Source: DASWHK01 sp036398215
GTDB taxonomy: Bacteria; Acidobacteriota; UBA890
Length of the DNA: 10,852 bases
Assembly (NCBI GenBank): GCA_036398215.1
Contig: DASWHK010000309.1
Span: 1-10,852, forward strand
Reading direction: 5' to 3'
Made by a program: the position numbers and the translations under genes. Under the pieces are notes generated by a model. It had not been told where the DNA came from. It worked only from the letters and a program-made list of their open reading frames with translations, and made no database searches. This document shows, piece after piece, positions 1 to 6,812 of this stretch (position 1 is its first letter; every line of letters starts with the position of its first letter).

Positions 1-162
1 CGCCTCGAGCGCCTGCTCGCGGTTGGCGCGCAGCGTCACGAGGACCTGCAGGGCGGCGGCGCTGTCGGGGCAGTGCTCCAGCCGGTCGAGCAGATCGGCG
101 AGCCTGTCGGGTCCCACGTTTCCGTGCGCCAGTGCCAGCAATTCTTCGGTGTTCAGGAGCAT
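1..162 (-). CDS. Partial gene after the ECF sigma factor; possible anti-sigma factor (N-terminal 54 residues only)
   Basis: The 3' end is cut by the window edge. From an ATG at 162 the frame stays open to base 1 and gives 54 residues starting MLLNTEELLALAHGNV, mostly helical, with the segment RLEHCPDSAAALQVL near residues 30-44. The spacing loosely recalls the N-terminal anti-sigma domain that binds ECF sigma factors, but the H-x3-C-x2-C zinc pattern is not present: there is one His and one adjacent Cys. It follows the sigma gene by 67 bases in the same direction, which is the usual place for an anti-sigma gene. A purine-rich stretch (GAAGAAGAG) lies upstream of the chosen ATG. An in-frame ATG at 216, with no visible ribosome site, would add 18 residues and leave only 13 bases after the sigma stop. 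That the frame is coding is likely; the function is an inference from position. Confidence 0.45.
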   Translation of the reverse strand, partial: MLLNTEELLALAHGNVGPDRLADLLDRLEHCPDSAAALQVLVTLRANREQALEA

Positions 163-229
163 GGCTTTCTCTTCTTCGGGTCTGAAGGCCACGGGATTCG
201 GCCTCGTTACCCCCATAACGAGCCAGGGA

Positions 230-796
230 TCAAGTTTCCGACAACAAATCGCGCAATTTGTCCAGGGCCAGCTTTAGGCGGCTGTGGAGGGTCGAAATCG
301 GCGCCCCGGTCAGCTCGGAGGCCTCGCGGAGCTTCAGCGGCGGCTCCCGCAGGACCAGCAGCTCGATGGCCTCCCGCTGGGCCCTGGGGAGGGCCTGGAG
401 CTCGTCGAGCATCCGCCCGAGGCGCGCCTTGTGGACCGCGGCGGCCTCCGCCGACAGCAGCCGGGCCTCCTGGTCGGCGGCGACGGCAGCGAGGCGGGGC
501 CCGAACTCGTCGGCCGCCCCCGGCAGGCTCACGAGCTTGCTACGCGAACGGACCTTGTCGATCGCGCAGTGGTTGACGCTGCGGGTCAGATAGCGGCCGG
601 CGGAGTCCGCGTCGGGCAGGTCGCCGGGGCCCGTGAGGACCCTGGAAATCGCCTCCTGCACGGCGTCTTCTGCGTCGTGGAGGTCGGAGGTGATCCTCAT
701 GGCCATGCGCACCCAGATGTCCCGGTTACGCTCGACCGCGGCGGCGACCAGATCGGCTCGGCTCAGTTTCTTTTCAATCCTGGGGTTGATGGCCAA
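230..796 (-). CDS. ECF-type (sigma-70 family) RNA polymerase sigma factor
   Basis: A 188-residue protein, the normal size for an extracytoplasmic-function sigma factor, which redirects RNA polymerase to a small regulon. Region 2 spans about residues 20-90 and holds the core-binding/-10 recognition segment DLHDAEDAVQEAISRVL (residues 39-55), matching the usual D-x-x-D-AED-x-x-Q-E pattern. A charged linker follows (about 91-125). Region 4 is at about 126-186, with LDELQALPRAQREAIEL followed by the -35-reading helix-turn-helix at about 156-182 (LREASELTGAPISTLHSRL). Regions 1.1 and 3 are absent, as expected. The start is a TTG at 796, with GAG about 7 bases upstream; no in-frame ATG precedes region 2. 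No ECF-type GGAAC autoregulatory promoter was seen upstream. The next gene downstream may encode its anti-sigma factor. The family is clear; the subgroup and the signal are unknown. Confidence 0.85.
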   Translation of the reverse strand: MAINPRIEKKLSRADLVAAAVERNRDIWVRMAMRITSDLHDAEDAVQEAISRVLTGPGDLPDADSAGRYLTRSVNHCAIDKVRSRSKLVSLPGAADEFGPRLAAVAADQEARLLSAEAAAVHKARLGRMLDELQALPRAQREAIELLVLREPPLKLREASELTGAPISTLHSRLKLALDKLRDLLSET

Positions 797-896
797 CGGG
801 AATCTCAGTGCTTTCGAAAAGGTCTCTTGATCGCGACCGACATGTCTCCGGCAGCGCCGATCATGGCTACCGTTGCTTGCTCACGGTCAGTGTCCC

Positions 897-913
897 GTGG
901 CCCTTTGTGCCAC
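897..913. repeat. Short inverted repeat upstream of the sigma gene
   Basis: Perfect 5-base arms GTGGC (897-901) and GCCAC (909-913) enclose 7 bases, about 100 bases upstream of the TTG start of the ECF sigma gene. It could be an operator half-site pair or a small hairpin in the leader. Arms this short occur by chance in GC-rich DNA, so this is only a candidate. Confidence 0.2.
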
Positions 914-1073
914 ATCAAGGGTACGCGGACCAAGCCGAAAATGAGAGGGGGAGCCGCGGGGGGAGCGAAGCGCGGACACCACGGTCGCAGACGAGGGACC
1001 TTGGGGCGGCCCTTGCACCTCACGGTCCGGAAGGCGCGAACGGCGTCTCGGATGATCGAACCGCGAAAGCTAA

Positions 1074-1148
1074 CCCGACCTTCTCAACGGGTCGCGAAGC
1101 GAGCCGGCGCGAAGGGCGCGAGGACGAGGCGCGCGCGGAAAGGTCGGG
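1074..1148 (-). repeat. Long-range inverted repeat immediately after the HARE/HTH gene; possible structured 3' end
   Basis: The 9-base arms CCCGACCTT (1074-1082) and AAGGTCGGG (1140-1148) are perfectly complementary and separated by 57 bases. The right arm begins at the very next base after the stop codon of the 379-residue gene, in its transcript direction. Inside are two smaller potential hairpins: tcgc/gcga at 1092-1102 and gcgc/gcgc at 1107-1119. In RNA this could fold as a closing stem with two inner hairpins. There is no U-run after it, so it is not a classic Rho-independent terminator. The repeat is seen directly; any function is inference. Confidence 0.4.
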
Positions 1149-2288
1149 TCAACCGATACGGCGTGATGCTTGCCGCTCGGCGGCCTCGTAGTCCTTGCCG
1201 CCCGTATCGCCGGTGTCGGCCGCCGCTCGCAGCTCGGCGAGCACGGCGCCGGGATCGCCCTCGGGCGCCCGGTCCCCGGCGGAGCTTCCCGTCGCCACGC
1301 CGACGGCGCCGTCGGCTGCCGCCGCCTTGGCCGCCAGCTCGTAGTATCCGCGGCGCACCCGGTGGAACTCGTCATAGGAGGAGAGGATCGACGAGACCGT
1401 CACGTTGGGGTTCTTGGCCTTCACCGGGACCCCCATGGCGATGACGCGCTCGGTGATGTCGGCCACCCGCATGGGCTCGCCGGCCTCGGCAAGCACCTGC
1501 TTGCAGCCGGCGACGATCGTGTTGGGCCGCTGCCCGCCGGAGCGCCGGGCGCGAGCCTGGGCCTCGGCCCGAAGGTTGGAACCGGTCTCGGCGAGGCTTC
1601 GCGCCCGCTTCACCTGCCGGAACAGGCGGTTGAGCGATCGGGTCAGGTCTCTCGAGACCTCGATGACGGTCTCGACCTGCTGCTCGAGCTCCGCGAACTT
1701 GGTGGCGTAGCGGCGGCTGATGGTCGCCTTGTGCCGTTCGACGCGGCGGTCGGTGCCGCCGCGGCGCCCGAGGTTCTCGGCCTTGATCTGCTGGAAGACG
1801 GCGATCGCCTCGGTCGGGAACCTGCGCATCTTGCCGACGACCTGCGAGGGAATGCGGTCGGGGTATTCCTTCACGTACTTGGAGAGGCTCGCCAGGCTGA
1901 TGCCGGCGCGCGCGGCCATTTCGGTCAGCGTGTAGAGCGTCCGCTGGGCGCCGTCGAGGGGATCGTCGCCGTCGGCGAGGGCGCGGATCATCCGGATCGC
2001 CACGACCGGCAGCATGGGGTGGGTCGGGCTGCCGAGAAAGGGGACCTGCTGGCGGTTCTGAGAGAGTATCTCGACCAGCTCCTCGGGCTGCAGGCCGGTC
2101 TGTTTGCAGACGGCTTCGGTGCCGATCACCAGCTCAGGGTCGCTCTCGAAGTGCGGGTAGAGCGTCAGGATCCGATCGACGTCGGCGGCCGACAGGGCGT
2201 TGCTGTCGAGCCCCATGTACTTGATGACGCGGAGTACGGGCGCGAGCTCGAGATCGGGGTGTTTGCCGTGGAATTCGAGTGCGGTCAT
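1149..2288 (-). CDS. DNA-binding protein with MerR/excisionase-like HTH, coiled coil and HARE-HTH-like winged helix
   Basis: A 379-residue soluble protein with no signal peptide or membrane segment. Residues 1-115 are helical and unrecognised. Residues 118-168 (from TLTEMAARAGISLASLSKYV to AVFQQIKA) look like an HTH of the MerR/excisionase type: turn residues ARAGIS, then a basic wing and a FPTEAIAVF stretch. Residues about 195-235 form a charged helix, probably coiled coil (AELEQQVETVIEVSRDL). Residues about 257-318 (VAGCKQVLAEAGEPMRVADI to RVRRGYYEL) match the shape of the HARE-HTH winged helix, including the I-L-S-S-Y...F-x-R-V-x-R-G-Y-Y-L ending. The tail after 320 is Ala/Gly-rich and disordered. 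ATG at 2288 is chosen although no clear ribosome site precedes it. A sigma70-like promoter lies about 140 bases upstream. Role is probably a transcription or chromatin-type regulator; the target is unknown. Confidence 0.7.
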   Translation of the reverse strand: MTALEFHGKHPDLELAPVLRVIKYMGLDSNALSAADVDRILTLYPHFESDPELVIGTEAVCKQTGLQPEELVEILSQNRQQVPFLGSPTHPMLPVVAIRMIRALADGDDPLDGAQRTLYTLTEMAARAGISLASLSKYVKEYPDRIPSQVVGKMRRFPTEAIAVFQQIKAENLGRRGGTDRRVERHKATISRRYATKFAELEQQVETVIEVSRDLTRSLNRLFRQVKRARSLAETGSNLRAEAQARARRSGGQRPNTIVAGCKQVLAEAGEPMRVADITERVIAMGVPVKAKNPNVTVSSILSSYDEFHRVRRGYYELAAKAAAADGAVGVATGSSAGDRAPEGDPGAVLAELRAAADTGDTGGKDYEAAERQASRRIG

Positions 2289-2292
2289 CGTG

Positions 2293-2319
2293 CGTCAAAG
2301 ATGAGAAAACTCGTCAAAG
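2293..2319. repeat. Direct repeat just upstream of the HARE/HTH gene start; possible operator
   Basis: The octamer CTTTGACG (minus strand) occurs twice, at 2312-2319 and 2293-2300, spaced 19 bases start to start. The second copy ends 4 bases before the ATG at 2288. The flanking DNA is less GC-rich than the genes around it. Two half-sites in direct orientation nearly two helical turns apart would suit a dimeric regulator, perhaps the encoded HTH protein itself. No experimental support can be read from sequence. Confidence 0.3.
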
Positions 2320-2424
2320 TTGGCGTCTGGCGAGCAATCCTGTTCGCACGGAGCCCCAAGGGTCGCCGTAGGTCCACCGAAAACAACGAGATTATTGACG
2401 AATATGGGGAGACCGTCGCTGGGG

Positions 2425-2453
2425 AGCTTAGTTGCGGCCTTCAAAAGTGTCAA
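2425..2453 (-). promoter_or_regulatory. Sigma70-like promoter for the HARE/HTH gene, overlapping the upstream stop codon
   Basis: On the minus strand there is a consensus -35 box TTGACA (2453-2448), a 17-base spacer, and TAAGCT (2430-2425) as -10 box, keeping the important first, second and last positions of TATAAT. The TGA stop of the preceding 121-residue gene (2452-2450) lies inside the -35 box. Transcription would begin near 2418, giving a leader of about 130 bases before the ATG at 2288. The -35 and spacing are ideal, the -10 is mediocre. Confidence 0.5.
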
Positions 2454-2815
2454 GCCCCGCTCGGCGTTCCAAACGGGTCCTTGGCGGCGGCCGATCGGAT
2501 GGAAATCTCGTCCGGCTCGATGTAGTCGATGAGCTGGGGCCTCACGCGGACGGCGAAGTCCGGGGGAAACGGCAGCCAGACGGCCACCATCTCGCGCTCC
2601 GGGGGGACCGGTTCCAGGCGCACCCTGCCGGTGAAGAAGGCGTCACCTTCGGCGGACTCCCGCAAGCGCGCGTAGCGCTCTTCGCCGAGGTGGATCGACC
2701 ACAGCCGCGCCGCTTCGCGCAGCACGTCGCGTAGCACCAGGGCGGTGTCGGGCAGCACGCGGCAGAGGACGTAGGAGACGTCGCGGGATCCGATTCGGGT
2801 CGTACGAGGGATCAA
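2450..2815 (-). CDS. Conserved-looking small protein of unknown function after the YhaN-like ATPase
   Basis: A 121-residue protein that I do not recognise. The start is a TTG at 2815, chosen because GAGAGG lies 4 bases upstream and the upstream YhaN-like stop codon is only 10 bases away; the frame is open further upstream, but there it lies inside the ATPase gene and reads as Arg/Ser/Pro-rich nonsense. The protein looks real: an amphipathic helix at residues 20-45 (LPDTALVLRDVLREAARLW), a central beta-rich part (FFTGRVRLEPVPPEREMVAVWLPFPPDFAVRV, about 60-91), then LIDYIEPDEI near 95-104 and a short loose tail. No signal peptide, membrane segment or metal motif. Its position makes it a candidate partner or co-regulated product of the nuclease pair. 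The promoter of the next gene overlaps its stop codon. Confidence 0.65.
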   Translation of the reverse strand: MIPRTTRIGSRDVSYVLCRVLPDTALVLRDVLREAARLWSIHLGEERYARLRESAEGDAFFTGRVRLEPVPPEREMVAVWLPFPPDFAVRVRPQLIDYIEPDEISIRSAAAKDPFGTPSGA

Positions 2816-2825
2816 GGTGCCTCTC

Positions 2826-5345
2826 TCAAGCCGGCTTTGGCAGCTCGACGACGCGCGCGCCGGGCGCCTGCCTGGAAAATACCTCGGCCAGGTGGCGGTG
2901 GCAGGTGAAGGCGAGGACCTGATTGCCTTCGGCGGCGTAGCTGGCCAGCAGCTTCGCGGTGGCCGCCGCCCGGTCGTTGTCGAAGTTGACCAGGATGTCG
3001 TCGGCAATCAGCGGCAGGGCGACCAGTTGCTCGGCGTAGACCGCGGCCAGCGCCAACCGCATCGCCAGATAGAGCTGCTCCTTGGTGCCGCGCGAGAGGG
3101 CTTCAGGACGCTTGCGCTTGCCGCCCTTGCTTTCCTCGACCATCAGGTCGGTGGTCCCCAGGGGCGCCAGGACGCGGGCGTAGACGCCACGGGTCATCGC
3201 CGCGAAGTACTTCGACGCCAGGGTCAGGACGTCGGGTTGCCGTTGCTCCTCGTAGACCTGCTTGGCGAGGTCGAAGAGGGCGGCGGTAGCCGTGTACTCC
3301 GCCCAGGCGGCGACCGCTTCGGCGAGATCGGCGCGGGCTTGCTCGCGCTGCAGCAGCAGCTCGCCGAGCTCGGCATCGCCTTCCAGGTGGTCGATTCGCT
3401 CGGCGACCCCGCCGAGCTGCTCGTTGATGCCGTCGCGTTGCGCCTGGATGGCGGCGACCGCGGTCTCGGCGTCGTTCGCCAGCCGCTGGATCTTGTCGAC
3501 GTCGAGGCTCTCGAGCCGGGCGCGCAGCGCCTCCACCCCCTCTTCTCCGGCGCCGGCGCGCAGCGCGGCGCGTGCCTGGGCGTGCTGGTGCATCTCCTTG
3601 ACCAGCCGCTGCTGCTGCTCCTCGAGCGCGACCAGCTCCGCCTGCAGCGCCTCGAGCTCGGCGGCGATCGGCTCGACGGCGGCGAGGGGCTCGTCTTCCA
3701 GCGGCACTGTGTCGCGGCCCAGGTCGGTGAGCAGGGCGTTGACACGACCGCAGGCCACCGCCAGCTCGCCGAGCGCCTTGTCGCGGCTGGCGGCCGCCGC
3801 CTGGCGCTTGCGGGCGACGTCCTGGGCCTCGCGGAGCCGGTCGAGCAGGTCGAGGGCGCCGTCGAGGGTGAGGTCGTTGCCGAGCCCCTGCGACTCGAGC
3901 CAGCGGCGCCATTTCTTCCGCTTCTCCCCGAGCGACTCCTCGGCAAGCCGGTGTTGCTCCCATAGCGTGGTCTCGCGGTCGGCGGCGGCGAGGCGGTCGT
4001 TGTCGATCTGCTGGCGGCCGCGGTAGCGCAGCCAGGAGACGACGACGCCGGCGATGAACCCGGCGGCGGCCACCGCGCCGGTGGCCACCAGACGGAGGGG
4101 CAGCGGCATGAAAAAGGAGGAGAACAGGGTCAGCAGCACGGCGACCCCCCAGGTGAGCATGACCGCTTCGCGGCTGATCGGGTCGCGGCGGTTGACGATC
4201 GTCTCGTAGGTATCGTGGGCCTCGGCGGCGCGGGCGGCGATGCTGTCGATCTCGGCCTCGACCTCACGGAGCTCGGTCGCCTGATCGCGCGCCGCCTCCC
4301 TTTGCTCGAGGCCTGCTTCGGTGGCCAGTATGCGCCCGACATCCCACCCGGAGCCCAGGTCCTGGAGGTATGAGCGTAGGGCCACGTCCGCGGCGTCGGC
4401 GTCGCTGCCGTGCTTGTCGGCCGCGGCCCGCAGCTCGCGCAAACGGGGGACGGTGGCGAGAGCCGTGCGGATCCGCCCGGCGTCGCGCAAGAGGGCGTTC
4501 TGCCGGCCGCTCAACAGATCGGCCGGCGCGGCGTCGCCGGCAAGGGCTTTCGGCACCCCCAGGGCCTCGAGCGATGATTCGGCGGCCAGCAGCTCCTCGT
4601 AATCGGCCCAGCAGCTACGGGCGCGGCGCGCCGCGTCGAGCTCGCCCTGGCGTGCCGCCAGCTCCGCGTTGAGCTCCAGCAGGCGGGCGTGCAGGGCGTC
4701 GCTTTGCTGCAGGAGCTTGGCGTGCTCCTCGGGGCGCTGCTGCAGGGGCTCGAGGCTGCGCTGCAGGGCCTTGAGCTCGTCGAGGCGCCTGGAGACCCGC
4801 TGGTTGCGTCCGCGGGGCAGGTAATACTCGCGACGGCGCGCCTCGAGGCTCTCCCGGAAGCCGATGGGGTCGGTGCCGGCGGCGGCCATACCGGCGCTGT
4901 AGATGTGGGTGGCGATCTGCTCGTTGTGCAGGCTGTCGATCTTCTGCAGCTCCGTGAGCCCGAAGGCGAAGACGTTCTCGTAGAGCTCGCGGGTGGTGCC
5001 GCCGAGGAGCCGCGACAGCGTCCGCTCGGGGAGCGTCTCGCCATCGGCGCCGCTGATCCGCAGGGCGCCCGGCGAGCTGCGATCGTCGATGCGGACGATC
5101 CGGTAGCTCTTGCCCTTGGAGTCGATCTCCAGGTAGCCACCGTGCTTGCCGCCGCGCAGCGGCTCGTAGCGCTCGGGGTGGTTGCGCTGCCGGAAGCCGT
5201 ACAAGACGGCGCGCGCGAAGCTCATCAGCGTCGTCTTGCCGCCCTCATTGGGGGCCAGGAACACGTTCAACCCCGGGTCGAGGTCGTCGAGGGTGAGGTC
5301 GCGCCAGATCCCAAAGCCGTCGATGTGGAAGCGGCGGAAGATCAT
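2826..5345 (-). CDS. yhaN: YhaN-type (Rad50/SbcC-like) AAA ATPase with coiled coils and two central membrane segments
   Basis: An 839-residue ATPase of the SMC/Rad50/YhaN superfamily, expected to work with the phosphoesterase encoded just upstream in processing DNA ends. The N-terminal lobe starts MIFRRFHIDGFGIWRD and has Walker A APNEGGKT at residues 31-38. The C-terminal lobe has the signature ALSRGTKEQLYLAMRLAL (749-766), Walker B LPLIADDIL (777-785) and an H-loop FTCHRH (813-818). Long coiled coils fill about 185-260, 345-385 and 560-690. Two hydrophobic segments at about 395-412 and 417-437 form a likely membrane hairpin, known from YhaN-type proteins and absent from true Rad50/SbcC; no CxxC zinc hook is visible. 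ATG at 5345 overlaps the preceding stop (ATGA) and has GAGGAG close upstream; the frame is open to 5417 but homology begins here. Length is slightly below B. subtilis YhaN. Confidence 0.85.
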   Translation of the reverse strand: MIFRRFHIDGFGIWRDLTLDDLDPGLNVFLAPNEGGKTTLMSFARAVLYGFRQRNHPERYEPLRGGKHGGYLEIDSKGKSYRIVRIDDRSSPGALRISGADGETLPERTLSRLLGGTTRELYENVFAFGLTELQKIDSLHNEQIATHIYSAGMAAAGTDPIGFRESLEARRREYYLPRGRNQRVSRRLDELKALQRSLEPLQQRPEEHAKLLQQSDALHARLLELNAELAARQGELDAARRARSCWADYEELLAAESSLEALGVPKALAGDAAPADLLSGRQNALLRDAGRIRTALATVPRLRELRAAADKHGSDADAADVALRSYLQDLGSGWDVGRILATEAGLEQREAARDQATELREVEAEIDSIAARAAEAHDTYETIVNRRDPISREAVMLTWGVAVLLTLFSSFFMPLPLRLVATGAVAAAGFIAGVVVSWLRYRGRQQIDNDRLAAADRETTLWEQHRLAEESLGEKRKKWRRWLESQGLGNDLTLDGALDLLDRLREAQDVARKRQAAAASRDKALGELAVACGRVNALLTDLGRDTVPLEDEPLAAVEPIAAELEALQAELVALEEQQQRLVKEMHQHAQARAALRAGAGEEGVEALRARLESLDVDKIQRLANDAETAVAAIQAQRDGINEQLGGVAERIDHLEGDAELGELLLQREQARADLAEAVAAWAEYTATAALFDLAKQVYEEQRQPDVLTLASKYFAAMTRGVYARVLAPLGTTDLMVEESKGGKRKRPEALSRGTKEQLYLAMRLALAAVYAEQLVALPLIADDILVNFDNDRAAATAKLLASYAAEGNQVLAFTCHRHLAEVFSRQAPGARVVELPKPA

Positions 5346-6679
5346 GGCTCCTCGCCGTGGTCGGCAAGCAGGCCCTCGATCGCCAGGATCTGGGCGCGGC
5401 GCAAGAGCTTCGGCCACTCGATGGTCTGCCAGGGGTCGCTGCCGAGCATCGCCGTCAGCTCGGGGTCGTCGAGCAGCTTGGCGAGGCCGTCACGAACCGC
5501 GACGCTGACCTCGTCGGGCGCCTGCAGCTCGAGCTCGCCGCCGATCTCCGCATGACCGAGTCGCGGTGGGGCCTGGCGTGCCCTTTCGGCGAGCCGCAGG
5601 AGGTCGCCGAGAAGGTCCTGCTGCTGCAGGAGCTGCTCGAGGTCGCGCTGTGGCCGGGTCGCGACCTCGACGCGCTGCAGCCAGACGGCGCCGGTGACCG
5701 GCTCCGGGGCGTGCTCCTTGCGGAGCGCCTCGGTCAGCTCGGCGACCAGGCCGGGGCGGCGGAGCGGCTCGTGCAGCGGGCCGCTTCCCCCCAGCGTCCA
5801 CAGCACGATGTGCAGCCGATCGGGGGCTTCTGCCGCGATCTCGGCGCTGATCGTGGCGAAGCTCGCCATCAGGTCGTCGATCGAGACGGCCTCGTCGATC
5901 GGCGTCCGGGCGCGCTGCCAGCGCACCGTGTCGGTCCATACCGGCTTCAGAGAGACGGCGCCCGCGGCCGATACCTCGACGAGAGTGGCGCCGCGCGGCC
6001 CCAGCTCCCTCATGTGCAGCCCCTGGATGTTGCCGGGGTAGTGGACCCGCGGCCGCTCGCCGCGCAGCGTCTCGCGCTTGTGGACGTGCCCCAGGGCCCA
6101 GTAATCGAAGCTCCGCGCCGCCAGATCGTCGAGCGAGCAGGGCGCGTAGGCGCGATGCCCCGGACGGCGGCCGACGTTGGCGTGCAGCACGGCGATCGAG
6201 AACGGGCCGCGTGGCTGGCGCGGGAACCGCTCGGCCAGGTTGTCGACGACCTCGGGGGAACCGTAAGAGATCCCGTAGACGTGGGCGAGGACCTGAGCGC
6301 CGCGCATCAGCGGCAGCACCTCGGCTTCGGAGGCGAAGAAATGCACCGATTCCGGGTAGACGATGCTGGCGACTGCGCTTCCCAGCGGGTCGTGGTTGCC
6401 GGCGGCGATCAACGTCGGGATGCCGGCCTCGTGGAGCCGCTGCAGGCGGTCGCGGAGCTGGATCTGGGCGCGCAAGTTGCGGTCGGCGGCGTCGAAGACG
6501 TCGCCGGCCATGATGACCGCGGCAACGCGGCGCTCGATGGCCGTCGAGACGATGCGGTCGAGCGCCCGGACCGGGGCCTCGCGGAGCTTCTCGCCGAGCT
6601 CGTCGGGAAGGTCGGCAAGCCCTTGAAACGGGGCCCCCAGATGGAGATCGGCACAGTGAAGAAAGGAAAACGCCGGCAT
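5342..6679 (-). CDS. yhaO: Metallophosphoesterase nuclease of the YhaO/SbcD/Mre11 type
   Basis: A 445-residue calcineurin-like phosphoesterase, the likely catalytic partner of the ATPase encoded next. The metal motifs appear in the order of the family: DLH (residues 11-13), GD (59-60), GNHD (94-97), a single His in VLHANVG (166), and GHVH (197-200), so the two-metal centre looks complete and the enzyme active. After the catalytic domain comes a beta-rich capping part (about 205-260) and a helical, Leu/Gln-rich C-terminal half (about 262-440, with DLEQLLQQQDLLGDLLRL), suited to docking on the coiled-coil base of the ATPase. ATG at 6679 is chosen because FSFLHCADLHLG follows at once; the frame is open to 6766 but that part is Arg-rich and unlike the family. 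No strong ribosome site is seen. The stop overlaps the next start by 4 bases. Confidence 0.88.
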   Translation of the reverse strand: MPAFSFLHCADLHLGAPFQGLADLPDELGEKLREAPVRALDRIVSTAIERRVAAVIMAGDVFDAADRNLRAQIQLRDRLQRLHEAGIPTLIAAGNHDPLGSAVASIVYPESVHFFASEAEVLPLMRGAQVLAHVYGISYGSPEVVDNLAERFPRQPRGPFSIAVLHANVGRRPGHRAYAPCSLDDLAARSFDYWALGHVHKRETLRGERPRVHYPGNIQGLHMRELGPRGATLVEVSAAGAVSLKPVWTDTVRWQRARTPIDEAVSIDDLMASFATISAEIAAEAPDRLHIVLWTLGGSGPLHEPLRRPGLVAELTEALRKEHAPEPVTGAVWLQRVEVATRPQRDLEQLLQQQDLLGDLLRLAERARQAPPRLGHAEIGGELELQAPDEVSVAVRDGLAKLLDDPELTAMLGSDPWQTIEWPKLLRRAQILAIEGLLADHGEEP

Positions 6680-6717
6680 CAGGTCGCCAATCGAGGAGAC
6701 CGACCGAGCGCAACGCC

Positions 6718-6733
6718 GGAGGCGCCGGCCTCC
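6718..6733. repeat. Hairpin in the leader of the YhaO-like gene
   Basis: A perfect 6-base stem, ggaggc (6718-6723) with gcctcc (6728-6733) and a 4-base loop, sits 39 bases upstream of the ATG at 6679, within the 133-base gap after the bTHX gene. There is no U-run on either side, so it is not a convincing terminator; it could reduce read-through or simply reflect base composition. Confidence 0.25.
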
Positions 6734-6812
6734 CCGCGCCCGGAGCGTGGGGGCGGCGGGGGACACGGGCTAACGCAGGGCGCCAGACCCATCACACTTC
6801 CACCACGGACCG

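Larger units (their letters stand above)
797..1148. other. Non-coding interval of 352 bases between the HARE/HTH gene and the sigma gene
   Basis: No convincing gene was found on either strand. Open frames here are Arg/Pro/Ala-rich and look like by-products of GC-rich sequence. The minus-strand frame closing at 805 has no visible homology and no good ribosome site. The interval holds two inverted repeats (1074-1148 and 897-913, listed separately) and presumably the promoter of the sigma gene, but no convincing -35/-10 pair was seen reading toward 796. Confidence 0.6.

Noticed and set aside
897..918. Sigma54-type -24/-12 promoter upstream of the sigma gene
   Set aside because: TGGCAC is present on the minus strand, but TTGC is not found at the required spacing.
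805..1023. Minus-strand frame of 72 codons ending just before the sigma gene
   Set aside because: Spacing to the sigma start is attractive, but the protein is unrecognisable, Arg/Pro-rich and has no clear ribosome site.
1050..1066. tRNA-like T-loop (GGTTCGATC on the minus strand)
   Set aside because: No acceptor stem, D-arm or anticodon arm can be built around it.
284..1444. Long plus-strand open frame of 386 codons
   Set aside because: It runs antisense through the sigma gene and is Arg/Pro/Gly-rich with no domain; the minus strand has a clear sigma factor there.
1170..2525. Long plus-strand open frame of 451 codons
   Set aside because: Antisense to the HARE/HTH gene; a GC-rich codon-position mirror with no recognisable motif.
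2826..5345. True SbcC/Rad50 identity for the large ATPase
   Set aside because: No CxxC zinc hook, a central membrane hairpin and the N-terminal sequence fit the YhaN type better.
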